This document shows positions 37,087 to 46,770 of a DNA stretch of 64,000 nucleotides, one piece after another. The position numbers and the translations under genes are program-made. This stretch comes from Aeromicrobium erythreum. Its GTDB lineage: Bacteria > Actinomycetota > Actinomycetes > Propionibacteriales > Nocardioidaceae. Every line of letters starts with the position of its first letter. The stretch's first letter is position 1. The stretch covers positions 1,488,001 through 1,552,000 of the forward strand of contig NZ_CP011502.1 in NCBI RefSeq assembly GCF_001509405.1, given 5' to 3'. The notes below the pieces were generated by a model. That model did no database searches. It saw nothing but the letters and a program-made list of their open reading frames with translations, and was not told the origin of the DNA.

Positions 37087-37743
37087 TCGATCGAGATCCG
37101 CACCCCGCGGTCGTGCGGGGTGACGGAGGCCTGCACGTCGCCCAGGCCGTAGGCGATGTCGCGCAGGGTCACGGTGGCCTCGCCGACCGGGTCGTGCTCG
37201 GGCCACTCGGCGATCAGCCGGTGCACGACGCCGGCGAGCACGGCGCTGCTCATGGCCCGCACGACGTCGTCGGACCCGACGGCCCGCACCCGCACGTCGG
37301 GGAGGCCGAACTGGGCGAGTCCGTCGGTCACGAGGTCGCCGTCGAGCAGGGCCGCGTGGTCGAGCACGTACCACTGGGCGGCGTGCGCGAGCGAGACGTC
37401 CTCGCTCGTCAGCTCCAGGACGCGGGGCGTGAGCAGCTCGACGACGACCCCGTCGTGGCGGGCTGCCAGCTCGAGCGCCTGCACGCGGGTGTCGCGCGCA
37501 GCGGCGGCCGCCTCCGCCACAGGCGCCTGGCTCTGCAGCACCAGCTGGTGGGGCCGGGCCTCCAGTCGCTCCAGGCCCTGCGGCGACGTGCCGTGCGCGC
37601 GCAGCAGCGCGGCGTGGGGCAGGGGCACGTGGTCCTCGTGCTCGAGCGGCTCGGCCGTCATGACGGCGTACAGCGACTCGCACGTGGCGGGGACCGGGAC
37701 GGGTCGGGTGCTCATGTGGGCCCATCCTAGGCGGGCCGCTGCG

Positions 37744-37749
37744 TAGACT
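37744..37749 (+). promoter_or_regulatory. -10 box of cimA
   Basis: TAGACT, seven bases before the GTG start of cimA. A leaderless mRNA is likely. Confidence 0.45.
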
Positions 37750-37756
37750 GGCGCGC

Positions 37757-39334
37757 GTGACCAGCGACGCCTTCCACGTCTACGACACCACGATGCGCGA
37801 CGGTGCCCAGCAGGAGGGACTCAACCTCTCCGTGCAGGACAAGCTGCACGTGGCGCGCCACCTCGACGACCTCGGCGTCGGGTTCATCGAGGGCGGCTGG
37901 CCGGGATCGAACCCGAAGGACACCGAGTTCTTCGCACTCGCCGCCAAGGAGCTGGAGCTGCGGACCGCGACCCTGGCCGCCTTCGGCGCGACCCGTCGGG
38001 CCGGGCTGCGGGCCGCCGACGACCCGCTCGTCGCGGCGCTGCGCGAGTCCGGCGCGCCGGTGGTCACGCTCGTCGCGAAGAGCCACGACCGGCACGTCGA
38101 GCTGGCATTGCGCACCACGCTGGAGGAGAACCTGGCGATGGTGCGCGACACGGTCGAGCACCTCCGGGCCGAGGGGCAGCGCGTCTTCGTCGACTGCGAG
38201 CACTTCTTCGACGGCTACGTCGCGAACCGCGCGTACGCGCTGGAGGTCGTGCGGACCGCCGCCGAGGCCGGCGCCGACGTCGTCGTGCTGTGCGACACCA
38301 ACGGCGGCATGCTGCCGCACCAGGTCGAGGAGGTCGTGGCCGACACGCTGTCCGTCGGGGCGCGGCTCGGCATCCACGCGCACAACGACACGGGCTGCGC
38401 CGTCGCGAACTCGATGGCCGCGGTGCGCGCCGGGGCCACGCACCTGCAGGGCTGCCTGAACGGCTACGGCGAGCGCACGGGCAACGCCGACCTCGTGACG
38501 TCCGTCGCCAACCTCGAGCTCAAGCTCGGCATGCAGGTGCTGCCGGAGGGGGCGCTGGCCGAGGCCACGCGCATCGCGCACGCCGTCTCGGAGATCACCA
38601 ACTACCCACCCTCCGCGCGCCAGCCGTACACCGGCGTGTCGTCGTTCGCGCACAAGGCCGGCCTGCACGCCAGCGCGATCCGCGTCGACCCCGACCTGTA
38701 CCAGCACATCGACCCTGCGCTCGTGGGCAACGACATGCGCCTGCTCGTCTCGGAGATGGCCGGTCGGGCCACCATCGAGCTGAAGGGTCGCGAGCTCGGC
38801 TACGACGTGGGCGACGACGCCGAGCGGCTCGGGCGCATCACCGAGCGCGTCAAGGCCATGGAGCAGCAGGGCTACACCTTCGAGGCGGCCGACGCGTCGT
38901 TCGAGCTGCTGCTCGCCGAGGAGATGGAGGGTGCCCGACCCTCGTACTTCGACGTCGAGTCGTGGCGCGTGCTGGCCGAGTCCTCGCGCGGCACGGAGGC
39001 CACCGTCAAGCTGCGCGCCGCCGGTCAGCGGCTCGCGGTCATCGGCGAGGGCAACGGCCCCGTCAACGCCCTCGACCACGCCCTCCGCCAGGCGATCGAG
39101 CAGCTGTACCCCGACGTGGCGCGGTTCCACCTCATCGACTTCCGGGTGCGCATCCTCGACCAGGGCCACGGCACCGACGCCGTCACGCGCGTGCTCATCG
39201 AGACCTCCGACGGCAAGGACGCGTGGGTCACGGTCGGGGTGGGCCCGAACATGATCGAGGCCTCGTGGGAGGCGCTCGTCGACGCGCTCACCTACGGGCT
39301 GCGGCGGCACGGGGTCCCGGTCGGCACCGCGTGA
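37757..39334 (+). CDS. cimA: citramalate synthase
   Basis: 525 aa, GTG start. CimA condenses pyruvate and acetyl-CoA to citramalate, a threonine-independent way into isoleucine synthesis. The barrel starts YDTTMRDGAQQEGLNLSV, with the metal-binding His pair in GIHAHNDTGCA and the glycine-rich NGYGERTGNADL loop. The C-terminal LeuA-type regulatory domain (from about 390) carries VIGEGNGPVNALDHALRQAIE. The domain order and length fit CimA rather than LeuA. A -10 box TAGACT lies just upstream. A small membrane-anchored protein gene overlaps its stop. Confidence 0.92.
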   Translation: MTSDAFHVYDTTMRDGAQQEGLNLSVQDKLHVARHLDDLGVGFIEGGWPGSNPKDTEFFALAAKELELRTATLAAFGATRRAGLRAADDPLVAALRESGAPVVTLVAKSHDRHVELALRTTLEENLAMVRDTVEHLRAEGQRVFVDCEHFFDGYVANRAYALEVVRTAAEAGADVVVLCDTNGGMLPHQVEEVVADTLSVGARLGIHAHNDTGCAVANSMAAVRAGATHLQGCLNGYGERTGNADLVTSVANLELKLGMQVLPEGALAEATRIAHAVSEITNYPPSARQPYTGVSSFAHKAGLHASAIRVDPDLYQHIDPALVGNDMRLLVSEMAGRATIELKGRELGYDVGDDAERLGRITERVKAMEQQGYTFEAADASFELLLAEEMEGARPSYFDVESWRVLAESSRGTEATVKLRAAGQRLAVIGEGNGPVNALDHALRQAIEQLYPDVARFHLIDFRVRILDQGHGTDAVTRVLIETSDGKDAWVTVGVGPNMIEASWEALVDALTYGLRRHGVPVGTA

Positions 39335-40092
39335 CCCGACGTCGACTCCTCGCGCTGGTCCTCGCGCCCACCCTGCTCCTGGGCCTCGGGCTCGGTGCAG
39401 CGCTGGTCGTCGACGCCCGTGCGCGACAGGTCGACGTCGACCGCGCCGACGCCGTGGCGCTGCGCTACGAGGAACGTCTCTCGCACTACCGCGAGGTGGT
39501 CGTGCGTGAGCTCGAGGCCGCCGACGCGACGGACCCCGACGCCGTGGCCCGGGTGCTGGCACGGCACCGCGACGACGTGCCGACGCTCGGCGCGACGTCG
39601 CAGCGCGGCGCAGCGGCCTCCCCGGACTACGGCGCCGCCCGTCGTGAGCAGTCCGTCGTCACCGAGGCGATGGACCGCCTCGACGACGTCGTCGTCGACA
39701 CCCGGGCCGCGCAACGCTACCTGGTCGCCGCGCGTCGGGCGCTCGAGGTCGACCCGAACGCGCTCGCGCCCGGCACGTTCGTCACGAGCGGCGCGCCGCT
39801 GCGGGCCCAGCTGCTGCCACCCATGCGCACCACCCTGGCGAGCTTCGAGGCCGTCGAGGCACCCCGTGACGCCGCCGCGGTGCGCGACGCGGTGCGGCGC
39901 GCGCTCACCCACGTGATCACCGAGGCCGAGGCCTTGGCGGCGCGGCTCGACGCCGGTCAGAGCGGCAGCTTCCAGTACGCCGAGGAGTACGCGGCCGCGC
40001 GCACGGCGGTGACGCAGTACGAGGAGCGCACGCGCGCCGACCTGCGCGAGGCGCTCGACAACGTGCTGGCCGGCGACGGCGTCGGGCGCTGA
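39331..40092 (+). CDS. membrane-anchored helical protein of unknown function
   Basis: 253 aa from the GTG overlapping the cimA stop. A basic start and one hydrophobic segment (ALVLAPTLLLGLGLGAALVV, residues 8-27) would anchor it, with the rest outside. The outer part is rich in Ala, Arg and Asp and largely helical, with possible coiled-coil stretches around 120-150 and 190-245. There is no lipobox. I do not recognise the family. Confidence 0.65.
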   Translation: MTRRRLLALVLAPTLLLGLGLGAALVVDARARQVDVDRADAVALRYEERLSHYREVVVRELEAADATDPDAVARVLARHRDDVPTLGATSQRGAAASPDYGAARREQSVVTEAMDRLDDVVVDTRAAQRYLVAARRALEVDPNALAPGTFVTSGAPLRAQLLPPMRTTLASFEAVEAPRDAAAVRDAVRRALTHVITEAEALAARLDAGQSGSFQYAEEYAAARTAVTQYEERTRADLREALDNVLAGDGVGR

Positions 40093-40131
40093 TCCTGGTG
40101 CGCTGATGCTGTGTGCGGCCCGGGGCGGGCG

Positions 40132-40575
40132 TCAGGCGCGGGGGAGTCGCCGCATCGGCACGTGCTCGATGCCCGCCTCCCAGAAGTTCTCGCCGCACCG
40201 CTCGAAGCCGAAGCCGGCGTACCAGTCGTGCAGGTACGCCTGCGCGCCGAGCCGGACCTCGGCGTCGCCCCAGCGCTCCAGGACGGCCCGCAGGAGCCGG
40301 CTCGACAGCCCGCGGCCGCGCTGGTCCTGGCGCGTGGCCACCCGCCCGACCTTGCGCACGCCGGACTCGGCGGTGAAGGTGCGCAGATAGCTGGTCGGTC
40401 CGTCGGCGTCGGCGAACCACAGGTGGTGGCAGGTCGGAAGGAGGTCGATGCCGTCGACGTCGGGCTCGTCGCACTGCTGCTCGACGGCGAAGACGACGTC
40501 GCGGATCCGCCAGATGTCGTACACCTCGGCGGCGGTGAGCTCGTCGCCGGAGCGCACGTGCAGGTCGTCGTCCAC
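40132..40575 (-). CDS. GNAT acetyltransferase, ElaA-like
   Basis: 147 aa if the GTG at 40575 is used; another GTG at 40557 is possible. ELTAAEVYDIWRIRDVVFAVEQQC is the ElaA-type opening. The acetyl-CoA loop is VATRQDQRGRGLSSRLLRAV, and YLHDWYAGFGFERCGENFWE closes the fold. It transfers an acetyl group to an unknown amine. A TAGATT -10-like box is only three bases before the first GTG, so the start is uncertain. Confidence 0.8.
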   Translation of the reverse strand: MDDDLHVRSGDELTAAEVYDIWRIRDVVFAVEQQCDEPDVDGIDLLPTCHHLWFADADGPTSYLRTFTAESGVRKVGRVATRQDQRGRGLSSRLLRAVLERWGDAEVRLGAQAYLHDWYAGFGFERCGENFWEAGIEHVPMRRLPRA

Positions 40576-40585
40576 GTCGGTCAAT

Positions 40586-41503
40586 CTACTGGCCGTCTCG
40601 AGCGTCGGGCTGCTCGGGCGCGTGGGCGGCCGGGTGGGCGAGCAGACGGTCGACGTGCGCCAGCAGCGCACGCCGCAGCGGTTCCGCCCGGGCCGCGAGG
40701 TCGCGCTGGCGGCGCACGTACTCGGCCCGACCGTCGGCGACCTCGACCGGGATCGGGTCGAGGCCGTAGGAGCCGACGTCGTAGGGCGAGGCCTGCATGT
40801 CGACGGTGCGGATCTCCAGCGCCAGCTCGAACGCGTCGAGCACGACCGTCGACTCGACGAACGGCAGCAGCCGGAAGGCGATCCGGTAGAGGTCCATGTT
40901 GGCGTGCAGGCAGCCCGGCTGCTCGTGCGCGAGCTGGTGCTCCCGGCCGAGCTGCCAGGCGTTGCGCGGCTCGGCCGCCGGGGTGAAGAAGCGGAACGCG
41001 TCGACGTGCGTGCAGGTGAGCGGGTGGGCCTCGACGACGGCGTCGGTGCCGCTGCGGCCGAGCCGGAGCGGCAGGTCGTGGCGGGGCTGCTCGGAGCGGT
41101 AGACCATGGCCCACTCGTGCAGGCCGAAGCAGCCGTAGCGGGCCGGGCGGTCGAGCGTGGCGGTCAGCAGCGACCTGGTCCACCGCAGGCCGCGCACGCG
41201 GGAGGCGAGCCGCCTGGGGTCGACCGTGCTGACGCCGTCACGCGTCACGTAGGCGCCGAGGGCGGCGTGCTCCGGCGCGTCGGCGAGCCCGACGTCGAGG
41301 CCGGGGTGCCAGCGCTCGAGCTGGGCGGGGGAGAGGTTGTAGTACTCGAAGGGGAAGTCGACGACGGGGTGCGGCTCGTGCCGCTCGCGGCGGAGCAGGT
41401 GTGGCGCGGTCCAGGTGCGGGCACGCTCGCGGTGGGCTGCGGCGCGCGGCTCCCAGACGTCGCGGTCCAGCACCTGCCGCACGAGGGTCGGGGAGGTGCT
41501 CAC
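40586..41503 (-). CDS. actinobacterial protein annotated as 3-methyladenine DNA glycosylase
   Basis: 305 aa from the GTG overlapping the zur stop. LDRDVWEPRAAAHRERARTWTAPHLLRR and HPVVDFPFEYYNLSPAQLERWHPG are the conserved parts of a family usually labelled 3-methyladenine DNA glycosylase. I see no helix-hairpin-helix or AAG-type motif, so that label may be unsound. Many His and Trp residues could bind metal. It is translationally coupled to zur, which hints at a zinc-related role (inference). Confidence 0.6.
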   Translation of the reverse strand: MSTSPTLVRQVLDRDVWEPRAAAHRERARTWTAPHLLRRERHEPHPVVDFPFEYYNLSPAQLERWHPGLDVGLADAPEHAALGAYVTRDGVSTVDPRRLASRVRGLRWTRSLLTATLDRPARYGCFGLHEWAMVYRSEQPRHDLPLRLGRSGTDAVVEAHPLTCTHVDAFRFFTPAAEPRNAWQLGREHQLAHEQPGCLHANMDLYRIAFRLLPFVESTVVLDAFELALEIRTVDMQASPYDVGSYGLDPIPVEVADGRAEYVRRQRDLAARAEPLRRALLAHVDRLLAHPAAHAPEQPDARDGQ

Positions 41504-41889
41504 GCGACGCAGTCGGCGCAGGTGCCGAAGATCTCCAGCGTGTGCTCGACGTCGGTGAAGCCGTTCTCGGTCGCCACCTTCGTGGCCCACGACTCGACCG
41601 CCGGGCCCGCGACCTCGACGGCGCGCCCGCAGGAGCGGCAGACGAGGTGGTGGTGGTGCTCGCCGGCCTCGCAGCGCCGGTACAGCACCTCGCCGTCGTT
41701 GCCGCGCAGCGCGTCGACCTGCTCGGCGTCGACGAGCGCCTGCAGGTTGCGGTAGACGGTCGACAGGCCGACCTTCTCGCCCCGCTGGCCCAGCACGCCA
41801 TGGATCTGCTGGGCGCTGGCGAAGCCTTCGAGCTCGTCGAGCACCGCGCTCACGGCGCGCCGCTGTCGGGTGTTGCGGATGTCAACCAT
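41500..41889 (-). CDS. zur: zinc uptake regulator of the Fur family
   Basis: 129 aa, with a GGAGGA site before the ATG. The winged helix spans about 8-70 (TRQRRAVSAVLDEL to LSTVYRNLQALVDAEQV). The zinc cysteines are Cys84 and Cys87 (HLVCRSC) and Cys124 and Cys127 (FGTCADC). A HHHH run at 78-81 and His116 complete the sensing site. Its position behind znuA-znuC-znuB identifies it as Zur rather than Fur. It should repress the operon when zinc is plentiful. Confidence 0.9.
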   Translation of the reverse strand: MVDIRNTRQRRAVSAVLDELEGFASAQQIHGVLGQRGEKVGLSTVYRNLQALVDAEQVDALRGNDGEVLYRRCEAGEHHHHLVCRSCGRAVEVAGPAVESWATKVATENGFTDVEHTLEIFGTCADCVA

Positions 41890-41897
41890 GGTCCTCC

Positions 41898-42737
41898 TCA
41901 GGAGGAGCGTACCGACCGTCGACGACGCAGGCCCACGGTGACACCACGCAGCAGCGTGGTCAGCACGAAGGTGCCCAGTGCGAGCATGACGATCGTGGGG
42001 CCTGGTGCCGTGTTGGCCTCGAAGCTGGTGACGACGCCGAGCACCGCGGTGAGCAGCCCGATGGCCATCGCCAGCAGGTGCGTGAGCCGGAAGCTGCGCG
42101 CGACCTGCTGTGCGGCCGCCACGGGCACGACCATGAGCGCGGACACCAGCAGCAGCCCGACGGTGCGCATCGCGACCGTGATGGTCGCGGCCGCCATGAC
42201 GGCGATCAGCAGGCCGTACAGGCGTGTCGGCACGCCGCTGACCTTGGCGTGCTCCTCGTCCTGGCAGACGGCGAACAGCTGGGGCGAGAGCAGCAGGCAC
42301 AGGCCGACGACGACGACGCCGAGCACGCTCACGACGACGACGTCGGTGTCGGTGACGGTCGTGATGGATCCGAAGAGGTAGCGGTTGAGGGTCGCGCCGC
42401 TCTCGCCGGCGAGGCCGATCAGCAGGACGCCCGCGGCGATGCCGCCGTAGAACAGCATCGCGAGCGCGACGTCGCCGCTGGTGCGCGTGTAGGTGCGCAG
42501 CACCTCGATGACGACCGCGCCGAGGACGGCGACGACGAGTGCGGTGAGCACCGGCGCCGTCCCCGTGAGCAGCCCCAGCGCGACGCCGGTCAGGGCGACG
42601 TGGCCGAGGCCGTCGCCCAGCAGCGCGAGACGGCGCTGGACCATGAACGTGCCGATCGCCGGTGCGGCGAGACCGGTGAAGAACGCGGCCACGAGGGCGA
42701 GCCGCATGAACTCGTAGTCGAGCAGGTCGAGGCTCAC
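41898..42737 (-). CDS. znuB: zinc ABC transporter permease
   Basis: 279 aa. Eight or nine membrane helices. The ABC-3 family stretch FMVQRRLALLGDGLGHVALTGVALGLLTG is near residues 30-60. It forms the zinc channel of the ZnuABC importer. ATGA overlap with znuC. Confidence 0.92.
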   Translation of the reverse strand: MSLDLLDYEFMRLALVAAFFTGLAAPAIGTFMVQRRLALLGDGLGHVALTGVALGLLTGTAPVLTALVVAVLGAVVIEVLRTYTRTSGDVALAMLFYGGIAAGVLLIGLAGESGATLNRYLFGSITTVTDTDVVVVSVLGVVVVGLCLLLSPQLFAVCQDEEHAKVSGVPTRLYGLLIAVMAAATITVAMRTVGLLLVSALMVVPVAAAQQVARSFRLTHLLAMAIGLLTAVLGVVTSFEANTAPGPTIVMLALGTFVLTTLLRGVTVGLRRRRSVRSS

Positions 42738-43507
42738 CAGACCCCCTCCTCGGGCAGGGGACGCACGCGGTCGGGGTCGGCCGTGTGCGGGTGGGCGTCG
42801 CCGTGGTGCTGCTGGTGGACGTCGGCGACGTGGTCGTCGACCGGGCCGTCGTGCACCACGCGACCCTGGTCGAGGACGACGGCGCGGTCCACGAGCGGGA
42901 GCATCGGGCCGAGCTCGTGCGCGACGAGCAGCACGGTCATGCCCTCGGTGGCGAGGTGGCTGAGCAGGTCGGCGAGGTCCTCGGTGTGGTGGGCGTCGAC
43001 CCCGGCGGTGGGCTCGTCCATGACGAGCAGCTCGGGCTCGCCGGCGAGTGCCCGCGCGATGGCGACACGCTGCTGCTGGCCACCGGAGAGCTCGACGAGC
43101 GGCGACGACGCGCGGTGGGCGAGGCCGACGCTCTCCAGGGCGGTGACGACCGCCTCGCGGTCGGACCGGCGCGGCAGCCCCACGCGCGGGCGCAGCGACA
43201 GGCGACCGCTCGAGACGACCTCGCGCACCGTGGCGGGCACGCCGGTCGAGGCGGCCGACCGCTGCGGCACGTAGCCGACCCGTCGCCAGCTGCGGAACCG
43301 CGTGAGCGGCTCGCCGAAGAGCTCGACCGTGCCGGTCGAGGGCACGAGCCCGACGGCCGCGCGCACCATCGTCGACTTCCCGGATCCGTTCGAGCCGAGC
43401 AGGGTCACGAACTCGCCCCGCTCGACCGTGAGGTCGACGCCGCGCAGCACCGGGTCACCGCCCAGCGTGACCTCGACGTCACGCAGGACGAGTGGGGGGT
43501 GCGTCAT
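42734..43507 (-). CDS. znuC: zinc ABC transporter ATPase
   Basis: 257 aa. Walker A is GSNGSGKST (38-46), the signature is LSGGQQQRVAIARAL and Walker B is LLVMDEPTAG. A His- and Asp-rich tail (residues 225-250, including HVADVHQQHHGDAHPHTAD) may bind zinc. It overlaps znuA and znuB. Confidence 0.93.
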   Translation of the reverse strand: MTHPPLVLRDVEVTLGGDPVLRGVDLTVERGEFVTLLGSNGSGKSTMVRAAVGLVPSTGTVELFGEPLTRFRSWRRVGYVPQRSAASTGVPATVREVVSSGRLSLRPRVGLPRRSDREAVVTALESVGLAHRASSPLVELSGGQQQRVAIARALAGEPELLVMDEPTAGVDAHHTEDLADLLSHLATEGMTVLLVAHELGPMLPLVDRAVVLDQGRVVHDGPVDDHVADVHQQHHGDAHPHTADPDRVRPLPEEGVW

Positions 43508-44523
43508 GAGCAGCTGTTGGCCTTCTGGAGCTCGGCGAGGTTGGAGCGCATGATCGAGAGGTAGTCCTGGTCGGACGTGTCCTTCGTGAGTCCCTCGATC
43601 GGGTCGAGCGTAGCCGTCTGCACCCCGGCCTCGCGCGCCACCGTGCGGGCGACCGCGGGGCTGACGAGGGTCTCGGTGAAGACCGTCGTGATGCCGTCGC
43701 GCTTCACGAGGTCGGAGATCTCGGCGAGCTGGGCGGCCGACGGCTCGGTGCTGGGGTCGATGCCGGCGATGGGGATCTGCACGAGGTCGTAGGCGCGGGC
43801 GAGGTAGGCGAACGCGGCGTGGCTGGTGACGATGTCGCGGACCTTGCAGGTCTTGAGCCCGGCCCGGTACTCGCCGTCGAGCTTCTGGAGGTCGGCGACG
43901 AGGGCCGCGGCGTTCGCCTCGTACTCGTCGGCGTGGTCGGGGTCGAGCTTCACGAGGGCGTCGCGCACGTGCTCGGTCAGCGGCTCGAGGTTCGTCGGGG
44001 CGAGCCAGAGGTGCGGGTCGACGCCGCCGTGGTCGTGCCCGTGGTCGTGGCCCTCCTCCTCCGCGTGGCCCTCCTCGTCGGCGTGCTCCTCATCGCCGTG
44101 CGCATGGTCGTCGTGGCCCTCCTCCTCGCCCTCGGCGTGCGCCTCCTCGGACTCCTCGATGCGGTCGACGCCGTCGGCGGCGTCGACCGTGGTGCCGGGC
44201 TCGCGGTCGGCCTCCTTGACGGCCTCGTCGACGGCGGTCTGGAACTCGTCCTGGTAGACCACGAGGTCGGCGTCCTGCACCGACGCGACCTGCTTCGGGC
44301 TGAGCTCGAGGTCGTGCGGCTCGCCGCCGGGCTTCGTCAGGTTCGTGACGTCGGCGTGGTCGCCGGCGATGCGCTCGGTCACGTACTGCAGCGGGTAGAA
44401 CGACGTGACGACCGACAGCCTGCCGTCCGAGCCGCCGTCGGAGGAGCCGCCGCTGCCGCAGGCCGCGAGGACCAGGGCGCAGGAGGCGAGCAGGACGGCG
44501 GAGCGGGTGCGACGAAGAGCCAT
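43504..44523 (-). CDS. znuA: zinc-binding lipoprotein of the ZnuABC importer
   Basis: 339 aa from the ATG at 44523; an ATG five codons earlier lies inside the Zur box. The signal peptide ends in the lipobox LAAC with Cys22 as the lipid anchor. Zinc ligands include His70 (GGEPHDLEL) and His171 (DPHLWLAP). Between them, 123-165 is a long loop of alternating His, Glu and Asp, a zinc-collecting feature of ZnuA proteins. The gene leads the operon znuA-znuC-znuB-zur. Confidence 0.93.
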   Translation of the reverse strand: MALRRTRSAVLLASCALVLAACGSGGSSDGGSDGRLSVVTSFYPLQYVTERIAGDHADVTNLTKPGGEPHDLELSPKQVASVQDADLVVYQDEFQTAVDEAVKEADREPGTTVDAADGVDRIEESEEAHAEGEEEGHDDHAHGDEEHADEEGHAEEEGHDHGHDHGGVDPHLWLAPTNLEPLTEHVRDALVKLDPDHADEYEANAAALVADLQKLDGEYRAGLKTCKVRDIVTSHAAFAYLARAYDLVQIPIAGIDPSTEPSAAQLAEISDLVKRDGITTVFTETLVSPAVARTVAREAGVQTATLDPIEGLTKDTSDQDYLSIMRSNLAELQKANSCS

Positions 44524-44559
44524 GAGAACGATTGTCAAGACGAGCGGGAACCGTTGTCA
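44523..44559. promoter_or_regulatory. tandem Zur boxes upstream of znuA
   Basis: TGAGAACGATTGTCA at 44523-44537 matches the actinobacterial Zur consensus TGAAAATGATTTTCA at 12 of 15 positions. A weaker copy, CGGGAACCGTTGTCA, is at 44545-44559. The first box touches the znuA start codon, so bound Zur would cover the transcription start. Confidence 0.75.
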
Positions 44560-44732
44560 AATCCCTCGCCTGACGGACGCGTCACACCCGCGTCGCGCTG
44601 GCACCACCATGGGGGTCGCACCGCCGTCGGACGCCTCGCGCACGATCGATACGCTGGACGTCCATCGGGAGCGCACGGCCACGGACGTGCGCACGACCCG
44701 CCGACACCCAGCCGGAAACGGAGCGCCCCACC

Positions 44733-46112
44733 ATGGCCACCAGCCTGATCGACACCGTCATCTCCCTGTGCAAGCGACGGGGGTTCGTCTACCAGTGCGG
44801 CGAGATCTACGGCGGCACGCGCTCGGCCTGGGACTACGGCCCGCTCGGCGTCGAGCTGAAGGAGAACATCAAGCGTCAGTGGTGGCGCTCGATGGTGCAG
44901 AGCCGCGACGACGTCGTCGGGCTCGACTCCTCGGTGATCCTGCCGCGCCCCGTCTGGGAGGCCTCCGGCCACGTCGACGTCTTCACCGACCCCCTCGTGG
45001 AGTCGACCAAGACCCACAAGCGCTACCGCGCCGACCACCTGTGGGAGGCGTTCGAGGCCAAGCACGGCCGTGAGCCCGAGAGCTGGGACGAGGTCCCCGA
45101 CCCCGACACCGGCGAGCGCGGCCACTGGACCGAGCCCCGCGCCTTCTCCGGGCTCATGAAGACCTACCTGGGTCCGGTCGACAGCGAGGAGGGCCTGCAC
45201 TACCTCCGTCCGGAGACCGCGCAGGGCATCTTCGTGAACTTCGCGCAGGTGCTGACGACGTCGCGCAAGAAGCCGCCGTTCGGCATCGCGCAGATCGGCA
45301 AGAGCTTCCGCAACGAGATCACGCCGGGCAACTTCATCTTCCGCACGCGCGAGTTCGAGCAGATGGAGATGGAGTTCTTCGTCCCGCCGGGCACCGACGA
45401 GCAGTGGCACGAGGAGTGGCTGGCCACGCGGATGGCCTGGTACACCGACCTCGGCGTCGCCCCCGAGAACCTGCGCTTCTACGAGCACGCGCAGGAGAAG
45501 CTGTCGCACTACTCCAAGCGCACGGTCGACATCGAGTACCGCTTCCAGTTCCAGGGCTCGGAGTGGGGCGAGCTCGAGGGCATCGCCAACCGCACCGACT
45601 ACGACCTCAGCACCCACGCGAAGCACTCGGGCAAGGACCTGTCCTACTTCGACCAGGCCACGGGCGAGCGGTACACGCCGTACGTCATCGAGCCCGCGGC
45701 CGGCGTCAACCGCTCGATGATGGCCTTCCTCGTCGACGCCTACGCCGAGGACGAGGCGCCCAACACCAAGGGCGGGGTCGACAAGCGCACCGTGCTGCGG
45801 CTCGACCCGCGGCTCGCGCCGGCCAAGGCGGCCGTGCTGCCGCTGTCGCGCAACGAGCAGCTGTCGCCGACGGCCAAGGGCCTGGCGCAGGAGCTGCGCG
45901 GCTTCTGGAACGTCGAGTTCGACGACGCCGCCGCGATCGGCAAGCGGTACCGCCGCCAGGACGAGATCGGCACGCCGTTCTGCATCACGGTCGACTTCGA
46001 CACCCTCGACGACCAGGCCGTCACGATCCGCGACCGCGACACCATGCAGCAGGAGCGGGTCGGCCTGACGCAGGTGCGCGAGTGGCTCGCGGCGCGTCTG
46101 CCCGGCTGCTGA
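44733..46112 (+). CDS. glyS: glycyl-tRNA synthetase, class II
   Basis: 459 aa, the single-chain alpha2 type. It charges tRNA-Gly. Landmarks are [48 protein letters not shown] and the C-terminal anticodon-binding domain from about 360. The 170 bases before it hold no gene. It is not co-oriented with the zinc operon. Confidence 0.95.
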   Translation: MATSLIDTVISLCKRRGFVYQCGEIYGGTRSAWDYGPLGVELKENIKRQWWRSMVQSRDDVVGLDSSVILPRPVWEASGHVDVFTDPLVESTKTHKRYRADHLWEAFEAKHGREPESWDEVPDPDTGERGHWTEPRAFSGLMKTYLGPVDSEEGLHYLRPETAQGIFVNFAQVLTTSRKKPPFGIAQIGKSFRNEITPGNFIFRTREFEQMEMEFFVPPGTDEQWHEEWLATRMAWYTDLGVAPENLRFYEHAQEKLSHYSKRTVDIEYRFQFQGSEWGELEGIANRTDYDLSTHAKHSGKDLSYFDQATGERYTPYVIEPAAGVNRSMMAFLVDAYAEDEAPNTKGGVDKRTVLRLDPRLAPAKAAVLPLSRNEQLSPTAKGLAQELRGFWNVEFDDAAAIGKRYRRQDEIGTPFCITVDFDTLDDQAVTIRDRDTMQQERVGLTQVREWLAARLPGC

Positions 46113-46137
46113 ACCGCCCTCGGGACACAATCGGGGC

Positions 46138-46770
46138 GTGAGCCTGCGCCCGGCACCCCGTTCCCGTCGCACGTCCCTCCGGGACGTCGCGCGGGTCCCG
46201 GTGCTGGCCGCACTGGCCGTCGGGCTGGTCGTGTCCGGGTGCTCGCGCTCCGAGGACGAGGCGCAGGCCGAGCCGGCACCGTCGCCGTCGGGCTTCGACG
46301 TCCCGGACGGCGTCACGCTGACCGACCCGGGCAGCAGGCTCGACGTCGGCGACGAGGGCACGGTCGTCATCGACCTCGGCGACGGTGCGGCGAGCGCCGT
46401 GACCGTCACGGTCGAGAAGGTGCGGCGCGGCTCGATCAAGGACTTCCGGTTCTTCACGCTCGACGAGCGGAGCCGCGACGCGACGCCGTACTACGTCGAT
46501 GCGACGGTGCGCAACGACGGTCCCGCCGGCCTGGGCGGGTCGTCGCTGCCCCTGCTGGCGCACGCGGACGACGACGTCGTCTACCCGGCGAGCGAGCTGG
46601 TGGGGCGGTTCCGGCCGTGCCCGTCGTCGGCGCTGCCGAAGCGCTTCCTCGCCGGCGCCAGCGCCGACCTCTGCTTCATCTACCTGCTGCCACGGGGGAC
46701 CTCGCTGCGCTCGGTCGACCTCCAGCCGGGCGATGCCGCGTCGGCCGTCCGGTGGCGCCCGAAGGACTGA
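46138..46770 (+). CDS. secreted lipoprotein of unknown function
   Basis: 210 aa, GTG start six bases behind a CACAAT -10-like box. A basic N-terminus leads to a hydrophobic segment and the lipobox VVSGC (Cys35). A Ser-Pro linker follows, then a compact domain of about 140 residues with many strands (VVIDLGDG, VTVTVEKVRRG, YYVDATVRNDG), like an Ig or DUF4352-type fold. Two Cys near the end (RPCPSS and DLCFIYLL) may form a disulfide. Confidence 0.75.
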   Translation: MSLRPAPRSRRTSLRDVARVPVLAALAVGLVVSGCSRSEDEAQAEPAPSPSGFDVPDGVTLTDPGSRLDVGDEGTVVIDLGDGAASAVTVTVEKVRRGSIKDFRFFTLDERSRDATPYYVDATVRNDGPAGLGGSSLPLLAHADDDVVYPASELVGRFRPCPSSALPKRFLAGASADLCFIYLLPRGTSLRSVDLQPGDAASAVRWRPKD

